From NCBI GenBank assembly GCA_964540025.1, contig CAZIKQ010000046.1, positions 1-13,380 of the forward strand: a stretch of DNA of 13,380 nucleotides, read 5' to 3'. Positions 7,055 to 13,380 of the stretch are shown here, in pieces (positions within the stretch are counted from its first letter, which is position 1; each line of letters starts with the position of its first letter). The DNA is from RGIG250 sp964540025. GTDB taxonomy: Bacteria; Bacillota; Negativicutes; Selenomonadales; Selenomonadaceae. The translations under genes were made by a program, and so were the position numbers. The notes beneath the pieces are model-generated. The model saw only the letters and a list, made by a program, of their open reading frames with translations, was not told where the DNA came from and did no database searches.

Positions 7055-7073
7055 GTCTATTAGTAGACGATTC
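7055..7073 (-). repeat. 19-bp inverted copy of the sequence at 81-99
   Basis: GAATCGTCTACTAATAGAC, read on the minus strand, is identical to plus-strand 81-99. It contains the small palindrome GTCTA-CTAA-TAGAC. A diverged version (GAGTCGTTTACTAATAG, minus strand) lies at about 4455-4471, directly outside the IS end at 4480. All three copies sit beside IS1182-type sequence or in a gene junction, which suggests either an IS end fragment or a preferred target. Confidence 0.6.
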
Positions 7074-7127
7074 TTATTTAGGAATGGTTCAACATGAAGG
7101 TGGAAATTACTGAGGGATTTTGGACGA

Positions 7128-7805
7128 TTATTTAATTTCCGCCGGGGTCAGTCCGGCAAATTCTGTAATCAGTAGAGTATTTCCCTTGGGAATCTGGATT
7201 ATATCTTCATCATAAATTCCAGACAGAAGTTTTTCCAATATTTGATATCTACCGGGGATTATTATAATTTTCCCGCCGAGGATAGTAATCAGGGGAGAAA
7301 TATAGTCTTCTACAGTACAGATGTCGTATGTGCCGGTATCAATAACATAGAAGTCGGTAAAGCCTTTGTAAATGGTTCTAAGTTTTTCAGCGGCTTTTTC
7401 ATAGCCTTGCTTACTGATAAGCTTTTCGTGGCAGATTGCAGAGGCCTGCATGAATTTCATCCAGCTGGCGGTGAGAAATATGGCGCCTTTGGGGCGGGGA
7501 GTATTACTGCCGCTGAGGAGGATGTCGATACAGTCCATTGTCCGGGGGACGACGAGATTGCAGGAGCTGGCGGTGAGATTACAGGTGGCCTTTCCGCAGC
7601 CGGATACGCAGATGACTATTTCATCGGCAGGAGTTTGGTTAGAGCCGTTGTCATCAATTATTTGCTGCAAGGTTTCGTGCATTTCCCGGGGGTTGCTGTG
7701 AAGTTCCGGCTCAAGAAATGTAATCTCATCTTTACAGCCAAGTTTTTGAGCGGTAATTTCAAGCTTTTTTTGAATTGTGATACATGAATATATTTTTCGG
7801 CGCAT
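7128..7805 (-). CDS. DUF1638-family Cys-rich protein, third gene of the par operon
   Basis: 225 residues, cytoplasmic. DUF1638 proteins occur mainly in methanogens and anaerobic bacteria, often near methyltransferase or corrinoid genes; no biochemical activity is established that I can name. Features fitting the family are the N-terminal YSCITIQKKLE, the ELHSNPREMHETLQQIID segment (34-51), the Cys-rich core CVSGCGKATC (66-75) with C82, then VPRTMDCIDILL (86-97) and GAIFLTASWMKF. The spaced Cys residues (66, 70, 75, 82, 92) look like a metal or cluster site. ATG at 7803-7805 overlaps the parB stop (TAATG), so translation is coupled to parB. No terminator is visible after it. Its place in a partition operon is unexpected; a role in plasmid stability is only a guess. 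Confidence 0.78.
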   Translation of the reverse strand: MRRKIYSCITIQKKLEITAQKLGCKDEITFLEPELHSNPREMHETLQQIIDDNGSNQTPADEIVICVSGCGKATCNLTASSCNLVVPRTMDCIDILLSGSNTPRPKGAIFLTASWMKFMQASAICHEKLISKQGYEKAAEKLRTIYKGFTDFYVIDTGTYDICTVEDYISPLITILGGKIIIIPGRYQILEKLLSGIYDEDIIQIPKGNTLLITEFAGLTPAEIK

Positions 7806-8791
7806 TAAAGAACTTCCGGGGAGAGGATGAAGGTTTTTTCCTCATTTGAGGGAAGCCTGACAATTACCTTTAGTTTCAGGGGATTCTGGGAAAGGATTTC
7901 GGTTACTTTGAGGGAAAGGGCAGAGCCGATGGAGATTTTATTGATATTTACAGGTTTTTCTCCCGCATATTTTTCCTTGATCTGAGCGACGGTCATCTTT
8001 TGCCAATCGTCATTCAGCAGGTTTTTTTGTACGGCCTGGGGGAGGGAGGAGATAGCTCTGGCTTTTGTGGTGGCGAGGGTAAGGCCAAATTCCTGTTGAA
8101 ATTCGGGAATCAGGTTTTGGGAGATTTGGGTATAAACGCCGGCCTGACTGCGGGATATGCCAAAGGTGTTGGCTACCCGGAGGAGGATGTCCCCATCCCC
8201 ATAGTAGGAGTGGGCTTTTTCCAGCTTCACCATTTCCAGCACCGATTTAAGCTGGAGCTGGGGAGCTTCCTTGGCTCGGCCCAGGCCGTTGTTCAGGATA
8301 CAGATCCGCCGGGCGTCCGCTTCGGTCAATGTGCCGTAGGCGTAGGATTTTGCCGGGATGGTGGAGTAGTGGGCAATCTTGATATCATCAGCGGCTTCGG
8401 CAGCTTTTTTTAGAAGCTCCTTGTAGGCTTTGAGCCGGGTATGGCCGCCGAGGATGGTGTACCGGCCGCTTGGCTGGGCCCAGACGACGATGGGGCACCA
8501 GAGGCCGTCTTTGTCGATACTGGTCACAAGCTCCTGGAAACGGTTCTCCTCCAGGGGCGGAAAGAAATTCCATTCGCTGGGGGCGGGATCCAGGAGATCC
8601 AGCTTTATGGCAAGGTCAGTGCAGTTTTTATAAAGTCTTCGATAGTTTTCATCTGCCCGGATTGCTTCCAGCTTGGCAGTTTCTTTGGAGACGATTCCGC
8701 TGGCCCCGATGTCCGGAGCGGTTTTGGCGTCGGAACTAATATCAAAGGAGCCTAAGCCCAGAAGATTTTTTCCTTTAATTTTATTAGCCAA
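7805..8791 (-). CDS. parB: ParB-family partition protein
   Basis: DNA-binding adaptor (328 residues) that should load on a centromere site and stimulate ParA. The N-terminal 70 residues are variable. A ParB/Srx-type nucleotide-binding fold follows, with NRFQELVTSIDKDGLWCPIV (83-102) and GGHTRLKAYKEL (115-126), the counterpart of the GERR box. A helix-turn-helix region lies at about 200-225 (ILLRVANTFGISRSQAGVY). The C-terminus holds a short mixed domain (about 275-328). The TTG start at 8789-8791 is inside the end of parA (8-base overlap), with GAGGTGG 9 bases before it. The non-canonical GGHTRL in place of GERRxR means CTP binding of the Spo0J kind cannot be assumed. Identification rests on motifs plus adjacency to parA. 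Confidence 0.85.
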   Translation of the reverse strand: MANKIKGKNLLGLGSFDISSDAKTAPDIGASGIVSKETAKLEAIRADENYRRLYKNCTDLAIKLDLLDPAPSEWNFFPPLEENRFQELVTSIDKDGLWCPIVVWAQPSGRYTILGGHTRLKAYKELLKKAAEAADDIKIAHYSTIPAKSYAYGTLTEADARRICILNNGLGRAKEAPQLQLKSVLEMVKLEKAHSYYGDGDILLRVANTFGISRSQAGVYTQISQNLIPEFQQEFGLTLATTKARAISSLPQAVQKNLLNDDWQKMTVAQIKEKYAGEKPVNINKISIGSALSLKVTEILSQNPLKLKVIVRLPSNEEKTFILSPEVL

Positions 8792-9764
8792 GTCTGGTCA
8801 CCACCTCTTTGGCCAGGGCCATATATTCAAGGGAGATTTTGTCCTTGGGACGGCGGACGGTAAGCAGTTCAGAGCGAAGCTCAGACTGCCGGGCAACCTG
8901 GCCCCGGGAAATCTGGGTGTTAAAAATCATGTCGGCAGGGAGGGTGTCGGTGACGCCTTCGTAAGCCAGGTCAGTCGATTGGGTGCCCCGTTCAACGATG
9001 TTGAAGAAAACTCCCAGCAGGGTAAGGTCAGGGGAGGCGATTTGAATTTTCTTGACGAACCGGATCATGCGGATGATGGCTTTGATGGAGCTTTTGTCCA
9101 GGGTGGTGGGGACAAGAACGCAGTCGGCGGCAAGGAACACCGAGCTGGTGTCTTCGTTCAGATCCGGGTGGGTATCGATTATAATGAAATCGTATTTATC
9201 GAGATCTTTGACCGCCTGGATAATTCGCTTCAAGATGTTGATGCCGTAGTCGTTCTTGTAGCTTCTGATTTCTTTGCAGGCGTTGATGAGGCCGTCGTCA
9301 CCGGCAATAATATCAAGGTTGTCAACGCCGGTGGTAAGAATATAATCCTCGATGGAGCCGGGTTCGTCCTTGGTGTATTCAAAGACAGCGTCGGTAAGGG
9401 TGATGTGGTGGGGAAGGCTGGAGCCAGTGACCCGGGCCTGGTAGTTGTACTCCGGGTCGTATTGGAGCAGCTCGGAAAGGCTTCCCTGATGATCAAAATC
9501 AATGAGGAGGACTTTATTGCCCAGCTTGGTGAGGCTGTGGCCCAGACAGCCGGCAGCGGTGGTTTTTCCGATGCCGCCCTTGTCGCTGGCGATTACGATG
9601 GCTTTGGCCGTAGGTTTTCTTAGCTTGGCAACCATTTTTATGCCCTCCTCAATGATAGAAGTCTGGGTTCTGCCTGATACGCTGGCCAGCTCGTCCAGCC
9701 GCTTTTTGGCTTCCTTTGAAACCCGGCTGGGGATCCGGCCGATGTCTTCCGGTTTTTTTGCCAT
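8784..9764 (-). CDS. parA: ParA ATPase with N-terminal ribbon-helix-helix domain
   Basis: Walker-type partition ATPase (326 residues) that moves plasmid copies over the nucleoid. Residues about 10-48 form a ribbon-helix-helix DNA-binding module: strand GRIPSRVS, helix KEAKKRLDELASVSG, helix TQTSIIEEGIKMVAKL. Then come the deviant Walker A KGGIGKTT (62-69) with signature Lys62, Walker A' LLIDFDHQGS (86-95) and Walker B YDFIIIDTHPDL. The classical large ParAs carry a helix-turn-helix extension; here an RHH takes that place. The start is ATG at 9762-9764, because AGGGAGGT lies 6 bases upstream; a longer frame to 9806 lacks a ribosome binding site and would run into the operator. First gene of parA-parB-DUF1638, driven by the promoter at 9831-9859. 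Confidence 0.93.
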   Translation of the reverse strand: MAKKPEDIGRIPSRVSKEAKKRLDELASVSGRTQTSIIEEGIKMVAKLRKPTAKAIVIASDKGGIGKTTAAGCLGHSLTKLGNKVLLIDFDHQGSLSELLQYDPEYNYQARVTGSSLPHHITLTDAVFEYTKDEPGSIEDYILTTGVDNLDIIAGDDGLINACKEIRSYKNDYGINILKRIIQAVKDLDKYDFIIIDTHPDLNEDTSSVFLAADCVLVPTTLDKSSIKAIIRMIRFVKKIQIASPDLTLLGVFFNIVERGTQSTDLAYEGVTDTLPADMIFNTQISRGQVARQSELRSELLTVRRPKDKISLEYMALAKEVVTRLG

Positions 9765-9770
9765 GAATTG

Positions 9771-9778
9771 ACCTCCCT
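9771..9778 (-). promoter_or_regulatory. Ribosome binding site fixing the parA start
   Basis: AGGGAGGT on the minus strand, 6 bases before ATG 9764. It decides for the 326-residue ParA over the 340-residue reading from 9806. Confidence 0.85.
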
Positions 9779-9798
9779 GTGAAAGATTTGGTTCTTTG

Positions 9799-9830
9799 TG
9801 ACGCAAAATTTGACGTCAATTATTGCGTCA
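9799..9830 (-). promoter_or_regulatory. Putative par operator with three phased TGACG half-sites
   Basis: TGACGCAA (9799-9806), the 8-bp palindrome TGACGTCA (9811-9818) and TTGCGTCA (9823-9830) start exactly 12 bases apart, with the outer two in opposite orientation. The block lies immediately downstream of the -10 box of the par promoter, covering the likely transcription start. It is a natural binding site for the RHH domain of ParA, or for ParB as a centromere. Binding is inferred from position and symmetry. Confidence 0.72.
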
Positions 9831-9859
9831 AATATAACATTATTATATTTGGGTGTCAA
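9831..9859 (-). promoter_or_regulatory. Promoter of the parA-parB-DUF1638 operon
   Basis: On the minus strand: -35 TTGACA (9854-9859), a 17-base spacer, -10 TATATT (9831-9836). This is a near-perfect vegetative sigma-factor promoter. The -10 box runs directly into the TGACG repeat block. Confidence 0.85.
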
Positions 9860-9936
9860 CAGAAATTCAGATGTATCAAGGGATTATTGGAATCTCCAGC
9901 ACTGATGTCCAAGCCAAGGAGCAAACGGCAAGATTT

Positions 9937-9950
9937 GCGGGATTTCCCGC
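9937..9950. promoter_or_regulatory. Short inverted repeat between divergent units
   Basis: GCGGGA-TT-TCCCGC, with 6-bp arms, in the 230-base gap between the par promoter and the 9991 ORF. It is followed by a T-rich stretch (TTTCCTTATTTCTTT). It could be an operator for the rightward unit or a weak terminator. Confidence 0.35.
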
Positions 9951-9990
9951 TTTCCTTATTTCTTTACAATACTATTAAGGGGGGAATTTA

Positions 9991-10101
9991 ATGGTAACAA
10001 CCGGTTTTTCAAAAGAAATTACTATGGTTGATTACGGCTTTACAAAGGACGCAAATAAATTTGTTGCAGAAATACAGACATCTGTTGAATCTGCAATATG
10101 A
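9991..10101 (+). CDS. 36-residue ORF with a strong ribosome binding site
   Basis: ATG at 9991 follows AAGGGGGG at a 6-base spacing. The product starts MVTTGFSKEITMVDYGFTKD and ends at TGA 10099-10101, 53 bases before the acetyltransferase start, so the two could be co-transcribed. I do not recognise it. It might be a real small protein, a leader, or the N-terminal stump of a lost gene. No membrane segment is evident. Confidence 0.45.
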   Translation: MVTTGFSKEITMVDYGFTKDANKFVAEIQTSVESAI

Positions 10102-10154
10102 TACAATTCAAACCAGGTACAATCATATATGAATATCGTATGGAGGGGAAATTC

Positions 10155-10754
10155 ATGAATTTAGAAGAGCAAAGGCAGTATATTTTAAGCGGCGGGATGT
10201 ACGATGATTTGACAAGGGAATTGATCGAAGCAAGGGAGCGGGCGGTCTTTTTTACCAATGAATACAATAACAGTTTTGGCAAATTCTCCGAGGAAAGGGA
10301 AGCCATTCTCAGAAAATTTTTGAAATCTGTTGGGAAAGGGGTTCACTTTGAACCGGTTTTTCGATGTGAGTTTGGTTATAATATTTCTATTGGGAACAAT
10401 TTCTACGGAAATTTTGACTGTATTATGCTTGATGGCGGCGGGATTGAAATCGGGGATAATGTGCTGCTGGGGCCGCGAGTGGGGATATACACCGCAAATC
10501 ATGCGACAGACGCTGCGGAAAGAGCGGCGGGAGCGTGCTACGCAAAGCCGGTTAAAATCGGAAATAATGTGTGGATAGGGGCGGGCGTCCATATCAATCC
10601 GGGGGTGGCCATCGGGGATAATACGGTTATCGGCTCCGGAAGCGTTATTACAAAAAGCATTCCGGCTAACGTGGTTGCCGCTGGCGTCCCCTGTAGGGTC
10701 ATCAGAGCCATAACAGAGAAAGACAAAACCGGCTTTCAGGGGAATCTGGTGTAA
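10155..10754 (+). CDS. Maltose/galactoside-type O-acetyltransferase (hexapeptide repeat)
   Basis: Cytoplasmic acetyl-CoA-dependent O-acetyltransferase (199 residues) of the LacA/Maa group, adding acetyl to a sugar hydroxyl. The N-terminal maltose-acetyltransferase domain is visible (ILSGGMYDDLTRELIEARERA, about residues 10-30). The left-handed beta-helix follows (about 62-183), with hexapeptide repeats such as ISIGNN, IEIGDN, VKIGNN and VAIGDN. The catalytic His is H116 in YTANHATD and the acetyl-CoA-loop Trp is W140 in NNVWIGAG. The start is ATG at 10155, because GGAGGGG lies 6 bases before it; an in-frame extension to 10098 has no ribosome binding site. Followed by two hairpins. The true sugar substrate cannot be told from sequence; members are often detoxifying or nodulation-type enzymes. 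Confidence 0.92.
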   Translation: MNLEEQRQYILSGGMYDDLTRELIEARERAVFFTNEYNNSFGKFSEEREAILRKFLKSVGKGVHFEPVFRCEFGYNISIGNNFYGNFDCIMLDGGGIEIGDNVLLGPRVGIYTANHATDAAERAAGACYAKPVKIGNNVWIGAGVHINPGVAIGDNTVIGSGSVITKSIPANVVAAGVPCRVIRAITEKDKTGFQGNLV

Positions 10755-10780
10755 ACCAACCTTTCTGATATAAAAAAATT

Positions 10781-10819
10781 GCCGGAACACAGCGGGCGTA
10801 TTCAGCGCTGGGTTCCGGC
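10781..10819. terminator. Hairpin 1 between the acetyltransferase and res genes
   Basis: GCCGGAAC (10781-10788) pairs with GTTCCGGC (10812-10819), extended by CAGCG/CGCTG (10790-10794 and 10806-10810). An A-run at 10772-10778 precedes it, giving a T-run on the minus strand. It therefore fits a terminator for the leftward restriction gene, 93 bases past its stop. Confidence 0.7.
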
Positions 10820-10829
10820 GCCAAGCAGA

Positions 10830-10875
10830 AACAGCGGCTCCCGGCATTGCCGGGAACCGCTGTTTTGAGTTTTTG
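10830..10875 (+). terminator. Hairpin 2, terminator after the acetyltransferase gene
   Basis: AACAGCGGCTCCCGGC (10830-10845) pairs with GCCGGGAACCGCTGTT (10849-10864) around ATT, with one mismatch. TTGAGTTTTT follows on the plus strand. With hairpin 1 it separates the two converging genes. Confidence 0.75.
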
Positions 10876-10911
10876 CAGGAAACATCCATTGCCGGGAAGG
10901 TAGCGTAGCCG

Positions 10912-13380
10912 TTACCGCATGACCTTCGCCAGCAGCGATTGATAGCTGTCTACCACATCATACACCACGTTGTCACGGGAGATAGCTTTGAAATGTTTTC
11001 TTGCGCAGTGGATTTTCGCCTGTTCAATCAGCCGCAGCTGCAGAGAGCTCATGGAACCTTTCGTTTCCGCCACAAAATAAATGTGCTTGACGGTTTCCTC
11101 ATAAAAGGCGATAGCCCAGTCCGGGTTATAATCTCCCACCGGCGTTGCAATAAAAAATCCTCTCGGCAGCTTCACATAGACAGCCACATCTTTATCGGCA
11201 TCCAGCTCGCCGGCAAAATCCCGCTCTCCGGTGGAATCATAAACGATATGGTCATACAGGTGCTTCTTGGCTTTCATGGCGTTGACCCCCAGCCGTCCTT
11301 TGATCGTTGGGTCGGTGAAAACCTCTGTCCCGTAGCGATCCTCCAGAACGTCGTAGGTAATATGCTCGATCACGGCGGTAGCCTTTTCATCATTGATCAG
11401 GGCGGCGGCTTTCACGATGAATTCCTCCGGGTTCTCCCGGAACTGCCGGAACACGGCTGGCTGAATGCCCTGCAAAATCGCCACCAGAGCTTTGCGGGTC
11501 AGCCCCGTTTCATCTACCAGCTTGCCAATCAGGTCATACTTCACGTTGGCGTTTGCCGTAATCGTAACGCCGTAGCTGCCGGACTCTTCCTTCACAAAGG
11601 CCCCGCCGGAAAGCAGTTCTTCTTTGGACCCGATCGTATCCATGATACCGGTTTCCACCTGAAAGCAGATTTTGGACACACGCAATTTGCCATTCAGGGC
11701 GGCAATTGCTTTTTGGATCAGCTCCCCGGTGTCAAAGTCTACCACATAGACGGATTTGGCATTGATTCTCGACCATAGCGCCTTGAATTCCGGCATGGCC
11801 AGCTTGTCTTCAGCCACCTTGAGCTCCACATTATTGCCGCGGGCATTTTCCGGCTGCATCCGGCTGGCATCATAGACAGAATCGATGATAGCCAGCACGG
11901 CGGCGGCGCAGTCAGCCGCTTCCGGGGCCAATTTGACAGATCCCTTTGCCTTATCCTCATAATATTTATCAAGCAATGCGCCTTTAGGGTCGATGTAACG
12001 GTTGACAATCATGTAATAGTGAATGGCAGTGGCCGTATCCCGGTCGATTACCTGTTCATTGCCCCGCTCATCTTTGATGACCTTGCCGGCAAACAGCTCA
12101 GCCGTAACGGCCCGGGGCCGGTCGGTGACAGCTTCGGCCAGCTCGTTTTGCAGACCTCTGGCAAAAGAGTCGTAGCTTTCGCTGGCAATGACCGTGAGGA
12201 TATTGACGTCATGGACGCCGCTGCCCAGGACGTTGGCATCCATCCGCTCGCCGTTCTGGTTGACGCAGAGGCGCAGGCCCCGCCCCACCTCCTGACGCTT
12301 GCGGACGTCGCTGCCGCTCTGCTTCAAAGTGCAGATCTGGAACACGTTCGGATTGTCCCAGCCCTCCCGCAGGGCGGAATGGGAAAAAATGAACCGCACG
12401 GGGGAGCGGGCCGGGTCCCGATCCAGCAGCAGCTCCTTGTTCTTCATGATAAGCTCATAGGCGCTCACATCGTCAGACGTGGTCTCCCGGCGGTTTACTT
12501 TGGAATTCACCATTTTACCCTTGCCGTCCACCGAAAAGTATCCGGCGTGGGTCTTTGTCCCGGGGATGGACCGCAGGTATCTGATGTATTCGTCCTCGCC
12601 GGTGGCGGGCTCCATACCGCTTACGATGTCCTCGTATTCCTCCTCGAACATGGCGGCATATTTGCCGTTGACCGGCTGATTTGCCCCATCGTATTCCCGG
12701 TAATTCGCCACCTCGTCAATAAAGAAGAGGGATAGGACTTTGATACCTTTGTAAAACAGCTGCCGCTCCCGCTGGATATGGGAGAGGATTGTCTCCCGTA
12801 TCTGGATGCGCCGCAGCTGATCTTCATCCACCGCCCCGATCACGTCCCCGGTAAAAAGCTTAATGCCGTTCAGAAATTCCACCAAGTTGTAGTCGTCCCG
12901 CCCGTCGATCTGCCTGACTACGAAACCGTTTCGATATTCCTCCAGGCCGCCGGAATAGTCATAGAGGTTGTCCCCAATTCTGACAATGCGGCTCTTTTTC
13001 TTCGGCGGGCCGCCAGCCGTCTTCACCTCGAACTGCAAGGTGGCGGTAGGGTCGCTTTTGGAAAGGTTGATACTCTCCAGATAGAGATAGCTGTCCGTGG
13101 CGGTACTGCCGCTTTCGGTGATGCCCTTCACGGCGATTTTTTTCACCAGCTGCCGGTTGTACGCCTCCATAGCGTCCAGCCGGAACACCAGGTTGTAGAG
13201 GCTGTCGCTTTTATGAGTGGCGGAGTAGCGCAGGGTCAGCAGCGGGTGGAACTCCTTCAGCCGTTCCTTCGTCTGCTTGCCTTCCACCGACTGCGGCTCG
13301 TCGATAATCAGAATCGGATTGGTTTTTGCAATAATGTCGATGGGCCGCCGGGAGCGGAACTCGTCCAGCTTCATGTAAAT
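10912..13380 (-). CDS. res: Type III restriction enzyme, Res (helicase/endonuclease) subunit, N-terminus outside window
   Basis: ATP-dependent restriction subunit that, with a Mod methyltransferase, translocates on and cuts unmethylated DNA. At least 822 residues are visible, and the frame is open at the right edge, so the ATG at 13372-13374 is an internal Met, not the start. The Walker A part lies beyond the edge. Present are the DEAD-like motif II IIDEPQS (23-29 counted from that Met), motif III RYSATHK, the downstream helicase region FIFSHSALREGWDNPNVFQ and motif VI QEVGRGLRL. A C-terminal PD-(D/E)XK nuclease site is visible as YNPDWAI (D752) with VAETKGS (E770, K772). No frameshift is visible. 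The usual order mod-res predicts a mod gene to the right of 13380. The gene is GC-rich compared with the origin, consistent with separate acquisition. Confidence 0.94.
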   Translation of the reverse strand: MYMKLDEFRSRRPIDIIAKTNPILIIDEPQSVEGKQTKERLKEFHPLLTLRYSATHKSDSLYNLVFRLDAMEAYNRQLVKKIAVKGITESGSTATDSYLYLESINLSKSDPTATLQFEVKTAGGPPKKKSRIVRIGDNLYDYSGGLEEYRNGFVVRQIDGRDDYNLVEFLNGIKLFTGDVIGAVDEDQLRRIQIRETILSHIQRERQLFYKGIKVLSLFFIDEVANYREYDGANQPVNGKYAAMFEEEYEDIVSGMEPATGEDEYIRYLRSIPGTKTHAGYFSVDGKGKMVNSKVNRRETTSDDVSAYELIMKNKELLLDRDPARSPVRFIFSHSALREGWDNPNVFQICTLKQSGSDVRKRQEVGRGLRLCVNQNGERMDANVLGSGVHDVNILTVIASESYDSFARGLQNELAEAVTDRPRAVTAELFAGKVIKDERGNEQVIDRDTATAIHYYMIVNRYIDPKGALLDKYYEDKAKGSVKLAPEAADCAAAVLAIIDSVYDASRMQPENARGNNVELKVAEDKLAMPEFKALWSRINAKSVYVVDFDTGELIQKAIAALNGKLRVSKICFQVETGIMDTIGSKEELLSGGAFVKEESGSYGVTITANANVKYDLIGKLVDETGLTRKALVAILQGIQPAVFRQFRENPEEFIVKAAALINDEKATAVIEHITYDVLEDRYGTEVFTDPTIKGRLGVNAMKAKKHLYDHIVYDSTGERDFAGELDADKDVAVYVKLPRGFFIATPVGDYNPDWAIAFYEETVKHIYFVAETKGSMSSLQLRLIEQAKIHCARKHFKAISRDNVVYDVVDSYQSLLAKVMR

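Noticed and set aside
8673..9623. 316-codon plus-strand frame opposite parA and parB
   Set aside because: Antisense shadow produced by codon bias in the real genes; the parA motifs on the other strand are unambiguous.
10939..12735. Long plus-strand frames opposite the res gene
   Set aside because: Shadows of a clear Type III Res coding sequence; no independent start signals.
1..13380. tRNA, rRNA or riboswitch
   Set aside because: No cloverleaf, rRNA-like stretch or known aptamer core was recognised on either strand; the hairpins present are terminators or IS structures.

Overview
The window looks like the backbone of a low-copy plasmid (or a plasmid-derived chromosomal region) from an anaerobic Firmicute. 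The evidence is a Rep_3-type initiator gene beside a roughly 1.8-kb iteron field with DnaA boxes and an AT-rich tract, a complete parA-parB operon, IS1182-type insertion sequence material and a mosaic of cargo genes. AGGAGG-like ribosome binding sites, several TTG starts, Firmicute-style promoters and a DUF1638 protein (common in methanogens and strict anaerobes) suggest a Clostridium/Negativicutes-type host. The exact lineage cannot be read from the sequence. Base composition shifts between blocks (GC-rich glycosylase and restriction genes, AT-rich origin and 6.3-7.0 kb gene), as expected for a patchwork replicon.

Layout. 1-111: the tail of an IS1182-like element. 123-166: terminator. 183-695 (-): DNA-deoxyinosine glycosylase. 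700-1331: mostly non-coding, with two hairpin terminators, a possible 14-codon ORF and a possible decayed reading frame. 1332-2429 (-): RepB initiator. 2445-4480: non-coding origin with more than 20 copies of a 17-bp iteron. They read GGATAG..GATAC up to 3330 and the opposite way from 3412 on, and the second set is phased at 21-22 bp. Two DnaA boxes (3937-3966) and an AT-rich tract (4109-4260) lie with that second set. 4480-6030: an IS1182-family element whose transposase carries one in-frame stop. 6145-6300: a shorter, deleted remnant of a second such transposase. 6302-7018 (-): an unidentified conserved-looking protein.

7128-9764 (-): an operon parA - parB - DUF1638 gene with overlapping junctions, driven by a clear promoter at 9831-9859 that overlaps three phased TGACG half-sites. 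ParA carries an N-terminal ribbon-helix-helix domain, so it probably binds these sites and controls its own operon. 9991-10101 (+): a 36-codon ORF with a strong ribosome binding site. 10155-10754 (+): a maltose/galactoside O-acetyltransferase-type enzyme. 10781-10864: two back-to-back hairpins serving converging genes. 10912-13380 (-): most of a Type III restriction enzyme Res subunit, running out of the window before its ATP-binding N-terminus.

How it works together: RepB with the iterons and host DnaA would start replication; ParA and ParB would segregate the copies; the Type III system, if its Mod partner lies past the right edge, would help keep the plasmid in the population. The most unusual points are the three-gene partition operon ending in a Cys-rich DUF1638 protein, the RHH-ParA fusion next to its putative operator, and the large two-orientation iteron field.
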